Assembly: GCA_022885665.1 (NCBI GenBank)
Contig: JAGQDJ010000012.1
Span: forward strand, 248,001 to 312,000
Direction of reading: 5' to 3'
DNA length: 64,000 bases
Source of the DNA: Triops longicaudatus
Taxonomy: Eukaryota; Arthropoda; Branchiopoda; Notostraca; Triopsidae
Below the pieces are notes generated by a model that saw only the letters and a program-made list of their open reading frames with translations, ran no database searches and was not told where the DNA came from. Both the position numbers and the translations under genes were made by a program. Position 1 is the stretch's first letter; each line of letters opens with the position of its first letter. Shown piece by piece: positions 48,526-62,798 of the stretch.

Positions 48526-51500
48526 GTCGCGATTTTTGGAAATCGTTAGATCATAGCCATATTTATTTTTCGCAACCGCAAGTTGCTTTCATTAATCTGA
48601 TGCATCTAATAAAGCTCTTGCGAGAAGTAACGACCTATATGACGTTATCTATGCTCAAAAAAGCTATAGAAACCTCCCCTCTTTCTGCTTACCTGACACA
48701 GAATAAGAGCTTTTGCAAGAGTACGTAAAGAAGTCAGACTATTCTCTCGGTGCATGCATGCATACACTCATATCCTAAAGTCTTTTTTTCGCCTCCCCAG
48801 CCAACATGCTTAATATCACGCCACAGCTGCTGATAACTTGCATGCTTGGCACGCTTGTTTATACACCACCTCTTTCTAACTCTTTTTTACTGCCCACACC
48901 TCGTTCCAAGGGTACGTATATACCATACTACATACGAGCATCTAATACCTTTTACCCCGAATCCTTGGCGCTCTTATCCAGCTTTGAAACCATGAACGAA
49001 TTGTAGAGGTGTCCAGATGTGAACATGTGGCGTACCGTATACCCCAAAACCCTATACAGAGGGATAAGGAGGGTGGGGGGATAACCATTGACTAAAATGT
49101 ACAGAGCATAAGTGCAAGTATCTAAAAGAGGGTGCTTTACCTGCTGCCAGTACTCGTCATAGAGGTTTACTGTCCCAGTGTATACCGTTACTATAACTGT
49201 CTCTTTGAGTTCAACAGCTCCCTCTGTACCACCTCGCAATCTATTGCTTAAGTACGGTTAGGCATAAAAGCTGAATGAAAAGGTAAGAGAGGGAAGGCTT
49301 GGGGGGTGGAATCGGGGATGGGGTCAATTGTGCATAAGGTATAGGGGGGTTGTAGGCCGAAGCTGGAGCCAGAAAGGATCTATAAGGCAACAATAGAAAG
49401 CGTCAATGCATCCCTCGGCTGCTGCCTGCACAGGAGCTTGATTGAGATGCTGATGAGAATCGGGATTGCTCGATGCTACAGAGGGGAAATTCTAACGATG
49501 ATACATACTATTCACAAGCCAACGAGGGGAGGGTGTATGGGATGAACGAAATATTCCGTCGTCTCTGGCGGGATTGATCAAAAACCTTTTTTTTTTATTA
49601 GCAACCTCTTTCAGGTTTCCAAAAGCCCTTGATGAGAACTGGGCAAATTAACGCACGGATACCTATATGAACGAAGCCCTCTCAACCGGCCGTCTTCTAT
49701 AAGCCATCTTTTCTTGTATTTTCCATGCTAATCGACTTAGCATTATGTTTCTTCTCGGAAAACACAAAGTTAGCACCAAAAATAATAAAAAAATATTTCA
49801 AAACGTATCGCAATAAACTTAAAAATTTTAGTCAACTACAGTAGGATTCCGTTATAAAGAATCTGTTTATAACGAATTTATAACGAATTGACGGCCATAG
49901 TAAACGAATTTGAAGGCCTTGTGCTAAAAAAAATAAAGGAAAAAATAGGTTTTAAGGCTGCGTTTATAAAAATAGAGTAAAACAAGGCTGTAAGCGGTCC
50001 AGGAACAAGTCGCATTTTGCGGTAATAAATCCGTTTGCACAGAACCGAAACACAAGAAGACACAGTGTTGATTATGCGTGGCTGGCTTTGCGGGCGTGCT
50101 TGGCTATGCTCTACCGATGTCAAGGGACCTTATCGAACCGTATCTGGGGCTATAGACGCCCGCTGATAGCGTCGAACTTGGCCGCTTACGGCGCCTGCTT
50201 ACCTGCCAAGGTGCTATAAAGGGAGAAAATCGACCAGTCACACCGACTGCTCAAAGCTGATGTGTATGTGTCCAAGCTCCAGCACACCAGAAGATTGTTG
50301 CAGGGATGCATGCCGCTAGACAGCCTTATGGAGGATAGACGTTAGCGTTTCAGCTTTTGTGCATGCCGGTGTACACTGTAAAGTTGGCCTAACTTCCAGT
50401 ACACCACTACTACCACCCGTCATTGCTTACATGTCCTGTATAAGGTGGGCTGAAAGCTGGAGTTGCGCCAAGCGCACATTGATCGCTTCTCTTACCTCGT
50501 TGGGGAAGCTACTTCTGTGCTTTTCAACTTGTGCAAACCGCTAACACAGCTTCTCTCGCGCTCTCTCCCGCTATTACTCTATTAGTCAAGTCAGCCTAAC
50601 AACGAAGGAAAAACTCATCCTTACCTTGACACACGACACTCTTAAAAAAGTTCACAAAGAATTTCTTTCAAAAGTTCTGCGACATTGAAGAACTTTCAGG
50701 ATTCTCCAGTTTATGAATCTAAGCTTTAGTAAGGACAAGGCACTTGCAGTCCTCTTAACCGTACCGGAATGGAATAGACGTTCGGTGGGCAAAAGCCGGA
50801 TAATGCAGCGTTCTTTAGTAACTTCAAGTTGCGAAAATTAGGTATTTCGTTCCCTTCAGTGGAATCAGGTTATATCGAACCCTTTTTTGCTAAACTGTCA
50901 GCCATTATAGACCGGTTGAAAGGTCAGGAATTATTTACATGTATAGAATTAGCATCTGATGTAACGGACATAAATTGAACAGATTTTGCCCTTTTCTTTT
51001 TCTTTAATTTTCTTTACCGAGGTCTCTAATAATTACTACTACAAAAATTAAACAAACTTAAGTACATTTAAGTGATTGTTATTCATTTAAATGTAAGCTT
51101 AATCTGATCAGAAGTGCAGAAAATATCCTGAATACAGTAAAATTACGTAAACTTTAAAAAATAATCCAAAAAAATCCAATTCAGAAAATGCAAAAACATA
51201 TCAATGAAATATTCCGTGTATTTTTTTCAAGTTTTTGCTTTTGCTTACTTCATCGCTTTTAGAACTGCTTTTACTTGCCAACTTTCAAATTTAACCCTTA
51301 AAATGTTAAAAAAGGGCGTTATGGTATACCCAGAACGGCCTCTGGCTTAAAAATGCTAGAAAAGGGACAAAATCCTGCAACCAAAAAGAATACGGGTTAA
51401 TAACGCATTCTTAGACCTCACCTTCTCTCGGAAATCCGACTAAACGTGGAAAAGCAAAACAAAAGGTGAGCGATAAACAAAAGGCAGGGTTCTTATAAGC

Positions 51501-54500
51501 TGTTTAAGCCTTAGAAGCTGCCGATCTGGTGCTGACATGCCGACATGCTTCGCCCCACGGCTCGAATTTATTGATTACGGGGGGTTGGGGGGGACCAAGG
51601 TTATATAGGTAAAAGATGTAGATGATAGGAACGGATCTATAACGCATACACATACACCGACTCATGCCATAGACGCTTTTTCTCTTGTTTCCTCTTCCTC
51701 GCTTTTGCCGACCGTTGTGTCATATTTGGACCATTGCCAGTAGCCCAAAGGTAGCGAAGAAAAGATTCCGGGGTGATGTAAAAGAGCTGCTTATCAGAGC
51801 GCGAAAAATTAATTAACCCTCCACAGAAAACGCCAGAGTGACTTAAGAACAACAATGTAATAAAACTTGGGGAAGTTTTTGTTTTCGCTATCTATTTTCC
51901 GCTTGCAAACACACAGAGATTTGAACTTACGTAAATATTATTGAGTATTAAAATAAGAAAACATACAACTCAGAGAATGTCACCAAATAAAGCGTTTGTC
52001 GGAAAAATTAAAAAATAAATACCAAAAGCTTATTGTTAATACGGATAAGTACGAGATTTGATTTAAAGATCGTAAATTTTTAATGTGGAGTGTAATGGAG
52101 TACAATAATAAGGAATTAAATAGACAGAATAAATTGAATTAAATAAGAAAAGTAAATAAAACAAAGTCCAAAAACCGAACAAGTGACTATTTATTGTAGG
52201 AAGAATAAAAATTTGGAAAATAGAAAAGTAAAAATTAACCAAGAAATAGGAAGGAAATACGAAAGATTATGTATTTTCTTTTCGGCGTAGCGTATTTCGC
52301 TGTACAGTGGACAAATTCCAGGGCTGAGGCTCGGATTTCAGGAGAAAAGCAGAAGAACTAGTGCACAAAAACTCAGAAGTTGGCACTTAACGCAACCGAG
52401 AGCTAAGGGCGAGACGAATGAGAATCTGTCAAAAGGGTGGCAGACAAAAGTCGCTTAATTGCATCGAATTATGGAGATGTTCCTGCCAGCACTCGTTCGA
52501 CACCCCTTTCTGCGTTTGAAGAACTGGTTTCTACCCAGTTTTTCGACAATTTGTTGCTTTTCAGCTTTCCGTCCTTCTCCACTTAGAAAATCAGAATAAA
52601 TTTTCTTGAAAATCAAACAAATTTGAAAAGCTTACAAGCTCCAACTGTGAAAATATACGCAAAAATGAACTATATATTGGCTTCCAAGTTTCTTTTGTTG
52701 TGAAATGACACTTCGGACAGTTTCTGTAATTTTATTTTGAATTCTGTATACGGGAAGAGTATATCTAGAAAAGATGCATGAGATGTTCTGGATTACTGGC
52801 TATCAAACTCTGATTTCGTGTGCTCCAACCAAATGAAACTTAAGCCGTGTACTTACGCCTTATGAGCGAATTATATAGGAATGCTTCATCGTCTTCTTGT
52901 GAAAAACTAATCAATATTTTCAAAAAATGTTTCGTTAGTAAAGTTTCTAATAACGATTTTCTTTCATTACTTTTCTAAAACTTGTAAAAAAGCTCTTGAT
53001 AAATTTGCAGCGATTTGGCAAACTTTCGCAACTTTTGACACAAGGGAAAAATAATGTTCTTCGCACTGACGTATCAACTAATGTAAGATTTTAAGATCTT
53101 TTTTATGTCTTAATAACTATTTAATACAGTTTTTTGTCATCCGTTGTAGGGTCATTTCCTTATCTGATAGATAAAAGTGAATTTACCGTATTCATTTTTG
53201 TTTCGAATAAATGCTAGCGAAGAAAATTCGAATCTTTCATTCATCAATGGTCAGCCGTTGGCTTGCAATGGTGCGCTTTCCCATTTTGTCAGAAGGTTTT
53301 GCAAGCAAAGGCCTCCGTTTGGGTTTGGGCTTATAGCCACCGCAGGAAGGTAAACATGGCTTGCTCTGAGCGAAACACGAGGAGCTCCAGTCGGGATCGC
53401 CATCAAGCCTTTGTCAATATGCACAGGATTAAAAAGCTAGCCCAGATCGGAGGGCTGGGACAAGGGAAAAAGTGTGTATGACGAGCACACGCCACCCAAG
53501 GCAATTCTCATCTCCGTTTCGTTTCGCTTCATGCAATCTATTCAACCTCTAATATGACAGCGCTTTTATAGTATGCTTTGCTTTACCTTTTACCATTTCC
53601 CACAATTATCTATTTATATTTACTCTTTACCATTTCCCACCATTATCTCTTACAAAATTGACCTCTGTACTGCTTAAAACTATTTTTTTCCGAATTTTTA
53701 TTTCTCTTCACCAAGAGATCGTCTCCAGGACTTAAAAAAAGAAAAGAAAAAAAAAAGAAAAGCCCAATCGAAAGGACTCTAGTCTTTTCGATATAGTACC
53801 ATAGTGTCGTTTCCAATGAAGATAAAAATTGACTCCAGTGAACTGACAGGCTTTCCAAAGGTGTCAAAATCTCTTTTCTTTTTTCTTTGTCTTTTTATTT
53901 GGTTTTTGACACCAGGATTGAAGACTGTCCACCGGCTCTTGGTATATATAAAGTGTGACGGTGAGAGGTGCATCACGCAGGAGATGGCAATTATTGACTA
54001 ACCGTGACAAGAGCTACCGATCACGACTTTTCCTTTTAGCTTTTTCCTCGGATAAGCTAGCAGCTTACGAGAGCTGGTCCAGAACAGCAACCCGGGACCA
54101 GTGGAGTCATCTTGTCAAGTTAGGGGGATTGTCTCTCAAGGTCTGGGGCTACGAAATTACACCCATCTAGAACGTGTGAAGCTATTTCGACCTGAAAAAG
54201 AAAAAAGTGGCTTCACCTTTAGAAGAAAAGGCGGTAACAAATCCCAACGTCCGTTCCATGTCTTTCCATCTTTTAGACTGAAGTGGTTTAAGAACCCGAA
54301 TTCGCGTACTTTTACTGCATTACATGTTGTACATATTCACGACACGCGAACTGTGTTGCATTTTTGCGATGTAGATGTAAAGCGTACTTGGCGTTACGGT
54401 GTAACATTCTTTGGATCTAGTATAATTTGCATATTTGAACATTTTTCGACGTCACGAATGCAAACTGAATTTGGCTTTACGTTGTGATAACTTTCTATTT

Positions 54501-56855
54501 ACTTTAATGTATTGTCGTATTTGGAAAAATAGTTTAGTTTCCTAAAGTATCAAGCATTTAAAACAACACACGTACAAAATACAATAACTTGTCACGAGCC
54601 AAATGTAAAAAAAAAAATCGTAGCTTTTGAATGAAAGGTACCTTGAGCCTGTAAAAAAATAGCTGATTCATTCTAGATTCAAAAAGTAATTGGTCATAAA
54701 TAGTGCTTGCCCAGTCAAATGAAACAGTTTATTAACAAATCTCTACGTAAAAAGCAACAAAACGAATACCATCTAAAGCAGAGTCACACTGAAGACTAGA
54801 ACTGAGATTGCAGTCAAGCTCTTTGAAGGTGTGTTCTCCCTCAAAACCTCAAGCTCCTGCAATCAAGATACGCTCGAAACACTCAGAAACAGTTCTATTT
54901 GCAGTCGTCCAATTTGGCCGAACAGCTAACAAACCCACATCAATACCTTCTTTTCCCTCCTTTACTACCGTGTGTCTGTGTATTGACTACCGTGTGCACC
55001 TTTTGCGGTTCTCAAGAAGGTACATACACACATATATACGTATATTCCAAGTCTCTTCCCTCACCCCCCCCCCCTTTATCCCTCCTTCTGAACCTGGTAA
55101 ACAGAACCCTAAATCATACCGTGAGGCTGACAGTCAGGGATTTGACGTGTGTGTGTCGACCTGTGCAAATACGCTGCTGGCCCAAGCATTGCAGAGCAGG
55201 AAGACTCTCTAATCCTCCCTCACTACCCCCACTATACGAATCAAGGGGGAAAAAAGTCTCAAGGAAAACGGTACTTGCGATGCTTGGCCGAGCATCTCTC
55301 TCTCCAGAACGTTGATAGAAGGCTTTCATCGACCATTTCTCTGCGGGATCGAGTAACTCTACCAAAAAGGTGGGAGAAAAGAAAAAATTAGGATTTTTTT
55401 TTTTTACAGAAAAGTAGGACAAATAAGAAAAAAAAGTATAAAAATTACAAGAAAAGCCCTGCAAAGTCCACAAACACCTCTTCTCGAGCACCACAGACCT
55501 ATCCGTGCACCTTTTCTTCCAGATGAAATGAAGTTGGGCTGTTGGCCAAGGTAAATATGGGGAAAGACCAAGAACGAAAGGGAAATGGGGCACAGGGAGG
55601 ACCTACGCGTCCAAAGAGGAGAATATATTAAAAGGTATGCTACAAGCAGAGGGGTGAAGCGGGGTGTCTACTGGCCGAATCCTGAAAATATAATATATAT
55701 CGGCAGGCCGAGAAGAAAGAGATGCTCGGCGCGTGCCGGCGTGCCATACCGAATGGTTTTCGCTTGAATAGGCCAGTATACCAGCGTCAAAAAAGGCAAT
55801 GGGGGTGAATCTGAGGGGGTGAATGACGAATTTGCTGCTTTTCTCCCTCCCCTTTTCACCCTCTATACCTTTTTGTTTGGGAAAAGGTAGGATGAGATCT
55901 GCAATTCAAATGACGTAAGGTTTACTACGGTCGGAAAAGTGGGTGGGTGGGGGGAGGAGAACAAAGAAAGCGAAAGACACAAGGACAGAAAGTGAAGCAC
56001 AGAGGGTGGAGCTACCGGAGACGTAAACAGCTCGAGCTTTTTTGGCCCGTGAGGCGTAAACTACTTGGGTCAGCAAAAATAAACGTGACACAAGCACATT
56101 TCAGGTGACGACCACTTTGGCCAGCCAGGTGAGAATGACATGCGCGAAATTACGAAGCAGTGAAATTAAATCGCATAATAAATTGTACGTATACGTTCTG
56201 TGTTTTTTTTTCACAATAATTTTTTTAATTAAAAATTTAGTAATCCATACAAGTAGGTGTTATAATAGGCTTGAACACAAGTTAATTATCACTCGTAGAA
56301 ATGTTGCAAAAGACGTTCGTAACAATGCTATTTTGAAAAACGGGTTATGCCCACAATTAACAATATTGCGTTACAATACGATTAATACGAAAATAATAAA
56401 CATGGTTAATAATGATAAGTACAGTCAACTGGGCTTATTTTAGGGAAAAAGCGTTTTTTCTTTGTTCTTGTCTGTTTTGATCAAATTTTGACCAAAAGCG
56501 ATTAAATTTCTCTTCACATTCGCACTTCTTACCATTCATACTACTACTTCAGTCATTTGTCCACAGTGTATTCAATTTCGAAAGATTTGGCTTTCTGAGT
56601 TGGGTTTCCATGCCTTCTTTCATCACGTAGCGCCTTTCCTGCCCGCTACGCGCTCACTCCAAGAACCATAAGCTATAACATGGGGAAAAGGTCGCAGTTT
56701 ACTATGTAACTTTGAACATCGAATTGGCTTGAAGCGAAAAGCTGTGAATGTGTTTTGATACGGGTTTCAGAATTACTTATCGTTTTAAAATCCTATTGCC
56801 ACGGAAAAAAATTATATTCGTATTGTAACAAAGCCTATTAATCGCTAAATCTAGT
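48526..56855. other. Intergenic stretch, no gene seen
   Basis: No recognisable exon. A lone pogo-like left end, CAGTAGGATTCCGTTATAAA, lies at 49839 preceded by TA. A TATA-like TATAAAG at 50215 lies about 25 bp before a CAGTCA word, with no gene attached. A short duplicated pair lies at 53588-53648 and a C-run near 55063-55073. Somewhat GC-richer patches at 50050-50540 and 54950-56050 have only featureless overlapping frames. Confidence 0.5.
53588..53648. repeat. Short direct duplication, 38-bp offset
   Basis: The 23-mer beginning TTTACCATTTCCCACAATTA (53588-53610) recurs at 53626-53648 with one difference. Confidence 0.85.
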
Positions 56856-56859
56856 TTAT

Positions 56860-57156
56860 TGTTACGTTCTACTCCTTTTCAAATTCCGTTTATTCGTAAC
56901 TTCCAATTTACATCAACATCAGAACGAACTCCAATGCAAAATCACACAAAAACACTCTCCTTCTCTTGCTAACTCTCACTTAAAGTTTACAACAGTCAAA
57001 TTTCACGTTCAAGAAACGGAACTGGCTCAAAGGAAGGTCAAAAAGGAACTCACTATTACAGGCTGGGTGCAGGGGATTTCATTCTTACCAACTTATCTTA
57101 GGATTCATTGTTAGGCGGCTGCGGAATTTGACTGTTGGGTAACAACGAACGCCACA
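56860..57156 (-). mobile_element. Solo LTR, copy C
   Basis: A 297-bp copy, TGTTACG...GCCACA, flanked by TTAT at 56856-56859 and 57157-57160. It is clearly homologous to copy B throughout. The internal hairpin has lost part of one arm (ACCAACTTATCTTAGG in place of the full arm), so the inverted repeat is broken in this copy only. No internal domain adjoins it. Confidence 0.87.
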
Positions 57157-60132
57157 TTATACTGAGCAGTCGCGAAGTAGTCGATGGCTACGGTTTCCCA
57201 TTAGGTTGTTCAAAGTTACCCCAAATGTTCCGAATGACCCCAGTTGACGTTTGTTCATGTGCATAGATAACAAACATATTGAGCAGTGCGTGCAAATTAC
57301 ATTGATAGAAAGATTGGAGTGAAAAGAATAATTAACAGAACATGCAAGGTAATAAAAGAAAAGTATTTGCGACAAAATTACTGACTTGATGATGTGTCAA
57401 AGTGAGCTATCTATGTTGAAACCGAACAAAAACGACTGTAAAACGCGCTTCGATTTCAACGCGTATTTCTTCCCTCTTCCATGCAACCTAATCAAATGGC
57501 TCTTGCTCGAAAATCCCCCAGCAATTGGTCTGGATTACTTTTTCAAGTTGGGCTGCCATCGGTTTGTATTATCCTTTGAGATTTAAAACCCTCCTAAACG
57601 ACTTGCACAGTGCGCCGATAGACCCTGACTTTCTTTCCCTGAAAAGCGAACGCGCTACATACTCACGGTTCGAGTTAAAGAGAGTTAGACGAGGGGTGGG
57701 GAGTAGGGGCCCTACATAGATATAAAAGGTTTGGTAACCGAGGTCTGTAACAATATTCCAAATTTCCTCAGCACTTGGGCTGGAGATAAATGGCTATTAC
57801 TCCGTGTCTAACCATTACTCACTCACCTCTGGAAAAAGTGGAGAGCGATGCTCAAGTCTTTCGCTGCTCCGATGCCGCAGCACTCCTTTTTCTCCCCTTT
57901 CTAGCCCCAATTAAAATAATGGCTCGGTGTAGTTTCTCCTACACTTTAAATCATCCCTAAGTCAGCCAGTGGGAAACCTTGCTACGTCCAGAACAAAAAC
58001 AGACCGCATTACAGCCCCCAAAAAACGCAGTGTGTTGTGTGCAACAACACCGACGCCGTTAAGGTCTCACGACAAAAGAAATTCAAATTTGATCCGAATG
58101 AGTATATTTGGAGGATAAGAATTGCAGAAAAGGGCCGTAATCAAATCATGAACAATTTAGTATAACATGCAGGGGTCGTTTCCATATAAAGTACGGCCGA
58201 GACCGTTAGGCAAACGCGTGGAAAAGATCTGGCAGATATAGAGAAAGGAGGATCGGGAGAGGGTGGACCGATGTCGGTTGTAGGGAAGTGTGTATAGGGG
58301 GGTAACAAAAGATGCCATTAGCTCTGGCTGTGCCCGCGTGATGGAAAAAGCAAAAAGGGGTTGCAGCCAGCACAGAATCTGATGGGATGCTGAGGTAAGC
58401 TCAATCCCTGGCCATATGCATCCTTTTCTTCCGAACGTTTCTCTTGTCTGCACTCAGGATATCGGCATCAGGGCGTAAGCAGGGTGCAAGGGGGGGAGGA
58501 CGATATTGTGATTCAACCTGGCTGCACGGGGACCCAATGGATCGGCCCGGTGCACATGGACAATGACGCGCCGTTGGGCTTGTTTAAGCTTTCACAAACG
58601 TTTGTGCAACGGGGCACGTGGAGCCGTGTTTAGCAAAGGGGGACACCCAAGCTAAGAATTCAAACTGAGGTAACTAACAGACGCCACACACAGGGATGCA
58701 AGGCGCTATTTTCTGTTCGAAAAAAAAAATCCCTTTCCGAGGTAGACCTAACTGCGCCGGTACCAAAAGACGCGCCAGGTGTAATGCGTTTAAGATTGGT
58801 CACTGGTGAGTACAAGACAAGATACAGTAACACAGAAAATTAGTACAGTACAGTAACTCATTTGTTTACCTACTGACCTATGTATTTTGTGACGCAGAAG
58901 TGCAAAAGGAACATCAATAAAATTGGCATATGAATAACAAGAATTGGGTTCCAAATGTAACATTGTCCGAGTGCGTGGGAAAACAACGGTATCATATGGG
59001 CAATGCCGGTACAATATACAGTAAGCTACTTCATGTCCATCAAGCACAGGAATGGACCAAAGAATGAAGGAATATTTCTAAAAATAAGAAAATCCGAAAA
59101 CCATTACAAAAATAGCAGATTTCTTACTTACAAAGTGTACTTTGAATTCAAAACTTTGTTAAACATTCATTTGTTTACCTACAAATGTCATATTTATTGT
59201 ATTTTTTTACTTTTTTAAAATCTTTTACTGAAATACCTCGCCAGTTTTTGTTACTTTATCTTCAACTTTTCCCTTACATAAGCAGGAAACATTGCGTTAA
59301 CAAACTGTACCCCGTTAGTCGAACATGCGCATTTGTGAGACAGTAATTCGTGTGGAGCGTTAAGCGCTGTAGAAACGAAACGTGATGCGCTTCTAGCAAA
59401 TTTATATATAAACTATTTACCAAAATGTTGATGACACACGCTTGGTATTATAATTCTAAACATTACTGTCGAGAACTAATAACCAAATATTTGGTATTAT
59501 TTACAAAAGCGCCTACAACATTGAACATGTGATTCCCTTTCACCTCGATTACGTAACCGCTTACGCAACACAGGTCGCCACTAAAACTGTAAGTTCCTGG
59601 CAGGACAACAACAAAATAATAATAAAACAAAAATTTAAAAACACTACAAAATGTATCTTGAGTGCTTGAAATTCAAATCGACGAGGAGAAAATAAAAAAA
59701 AAGCTACCTCAAAGCTTCTGTTTGGAACACCCATTTCGCATTAGCAGCTGAGAGTTACCAGGCGAGTAACGAAAAACGACGCACTGGACCATATGTGGCC
59801 TCGTGTGGAAACGTCTATTCTTAGCCTTTTCTACCTGTCAAGCTTTTGGACGCCATAGGCTAGTTTGATTTCCTAAGCCCTGGCTGCATACCAATATAAG
59901 AGCACCTGACTTGCTGCTCGGATAAAGAATGGAAGCTGTCATTAACGCGAGGCCAAATGGGAATTGTCGACTTGAACTAATTCGGTCAGAGACAGCAGGA
60001 AGGGTGCTAAGAAAAATTATTCTCGTTACACTCTCCTCACCCTCCTGAGCTCCATCCCTGCCCCCCAAACCCCCTATCCACCCACCTCACACATCGAACC
60101 CTGTTAAGGATGCATCATAACGCCTTATTCAG

Positions 60133-60141
60133 TATAAAAGG
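60133..60141 (+). promoter_or_regulatory. TATA-box-like sequence upstream of an open frame
   Basis: TATAAAAGG lies about 30 bp before a plausible start region and 69 bp before an ATG at 60202 that opens a 75-codon frame. The motif fits the metazoan TATA consensus, but no initiator consensus is obvious, and AT-rich DNA produces such words by chance. Confidence 0.25.
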
Positions 60142-60201
60142 ACGCTGGAAGCGAGGGAGGGATTGGGACGCTGTAGTGTTACTTTGCTAGCCAAGAGTTT
60201 C

Positions 60202-60429
60202 ATGGGAACGAGCCCGAGTAATGCAACAGAGTCCACAGCATCCTCCCTGATCTCGTCACTGCAATCTGCTCGCTCCTTTTTTCCTCCTCCCGGCGTAATC
60301 GCTACACTACGGAGCGTGGGTACGTGTACGGTACGGTACGTGGGATCCTCGATGATGCCAGGAGCAGGACAAGTGCATGAAGAATTGCTCAGTGCTCATG
60401 GCCGTGACGATCCATGTCGGGATGGGTGA
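60202..60429 (+). other. Unrecognised 75-codon open frame behind a TATA-like box
   Basis: The peptide starts MGTSPSNATESTASSLISSL, is Ser/Thr-rich in its first third, and has no signal peptide, membrane segment or domain that I recognise. A - strand frame overlaps its 3' part. The TATA-like sequence upstream is the only support. Confidence 0.15.
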
Positions 60430-62798
60430 TGCTGGCTGCGGGACACGTGACCCTAAGCCTCGGCCATGAATAGGCAGTGATGAGCCACTGAGTTGGTGGA
60501 TTATACATGCTCGCCCAGGATTAGCATATACGACCACCGTTTAACAAAAAGGAAACCCTTCCCTGTGCAATTGCCAAACGATATGGACTTGCACGGGGAA
60601 AGAGAAACTAGAAAAATAAAATGAAAATTAGAGTCAGGAAGGAACCTGTGAACTCAACCTGATCCTGACGCTTTTCCGACACTCCTTGTCATGCAAATGG
60701 AACCCAGCTTTATCGCAAGAGAAGGGAGTTTACGCTGTAATACGACTTACAGGGTGCTCCAAACTAAGAGTGCCCGCACCTTATCAAGCGCCGCAAAGCT
60801 GGCTCATTAAGGCCTCTCCTTCGTACTTGACGAAGCTTCAATACAGGCCACTAATATGGCAATCGCCGCGAAAACTTCGATTTTCAATTAGAATACTTTC
60901 ATACATGGTTCAATATGTCCTAAGAATTTATTTGGCTATTTTTGGTTCCAATTGTTAAACTTTAAAGTACTTGTATTCTATATTTTCCAGTAGAATTTGA
61001 ACAGTTTGAAAAAGTGTCTGTAAGGTTCCAAAATATGTATATATAAAGAGAAAATATGTGCCTAATTAAATATAAATAAAAAATAAACATTAATGTGTGT
61101 AAATATAATTGTCTGATTTAACGAACTTCGGTGGAAGCAAACAGTTTTGCTGCCCTCAGGTTCGCGATAATGAGCTTCGACTGTATTTAATGTATTATTT
61201 CTCCTTGCCCTTTGTCTTTAACACCAATTTTGGTTTCAGATTTCCAAGAGTTTTCTTTAGCTAAATTAATAATAATAACTCGATTTAATATGATATAATA
61301 ATTTTATGTAATATAATTTTTTCAATTTTATTCATTCAATTATAATAATTCAATTGAACCTTTACAACAGGATTTCTTTCATTTATTTGTGTTGAAATAC
61401 TATTTGTCAAATACTATCTGTCAGTTACTATTTCGTTAATGAATATTCCAGTTATTTCGTTAATGAAGCAATAACGTCACTTTTTCGCTTACAGCAAGTA
61501 CTCTGTTTTATTTCATACGTTGTGCTGAAGGTTTGATTAGTGAGTATCAGCTAATGGCATGCATTACCGAAAATCAAGGGGGGTCAGGTCAAACAAAGTA
61601 CGCAAAATCTGTTATTTGCCACGGAACCAGACTTGTTCCAGAAGAGAAGATGCTTTTCGGAGCCGAAATTAGCGACACGTACAAATCGGTTCTCATTTTT
61701 CACATGGATAAATGACGCTAATGAATTCAGCCGCACTGTGAGCTACAGAACACTCCCAGGAGCCTCCGAAAAAGAAAGGGTGGGTGTGGTTTTACAATGT
61801 ACAGAGGAGAGCCTTGAGACAAGCAAGTCCAGGTGGAAGATGACAGCCTCCTTCCCCCCTTTTTTCCCTCCCCTCATCCACCATAAGAAGTTCCAGGAGC
61901 TAGTGTTGGGGAAGTAGGAAATATATCTACGGCAAAAAGTCGCTCTGCAGCCAGTTATCTGCTATCTCCGACTCGCAGGAGGCCAAGAAACGGATGGAGA
62001 AATGAGGCTTGCTTGGACGGAAATGAGGGCAATGTGTGTCTGTGTGCGTATGGGGAAGGTGGAAGAAGGACAAAAAGGTAATGGCTCAAACGCTGGCTGT
62101 GTGTGGATATGTCCAGGAGACAAGGACTGACGGAGCTAGAAGAACCTGAAAGGAGAAGAGGAGGCTGGGCAATAGATGAGCCAACGCCAAGAGCACATGC
62201 ACAGGATGCTGACGATGCTTCCTCTCCCCCTCTCTCGCTCTGTTCCATCTCCACTGCCCCTATATACCCCTTGAAGAGGTCCAGCTTTTTCCCTAACTTC
62301 TCCTCTGCCTTCGCTGTCTTTTCCATCCGTTAATTAAAGTCTCTTGGTCAAATTTATGATCCGAAAGCCTAGGAATCTCCAAGAACGATCACAGCATCCC
62401 TAAAATGCTTCGTGCGTAAACTCAGGTGCAAGTCAAACTCGAAACGTAACCGAGCAATTCGAGTGTATTCTCTGTTCGACGCATGAAAAAAATGCTGAAT
62501 TAAAAATACTCGGAATGGCGGTATTTTTTTAAAAAATTAATACCATGGTAGCGTAACAACAAAGAAGGTAAAATAAGTAATTCTATAGACTGTCTAGGAT
62601 GTTTCCAAGTAAAAAGGAACATTAAACGAAAACTGACATTTCATAACCCATTTCTTTATGGGTGGATTACATTAGGCGCCAAAATCGATTAAAAACGGTT
62701 TTCGATAATAAGTTTGAAACATGCAGGTTTACGACTACGGATAAATGTTTGGAGTATTTAAAGAGATTTGAAATATAGGAATGTGGAAAAGGCTTGAC

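Noticed and set aside
48429..48728. 99-codon + strand open frame
   Set aside because: Its first third is solo LTR copy B sequence read antisense, and the rest is unremarkable DNA.
50215..50241. TATA box (TATAAAG) with an initiator-like CAGTCA about 25 bp downstream
   Set aside because: No open frame or exon follows. TATA-like words are common in this AT-rich sequence.
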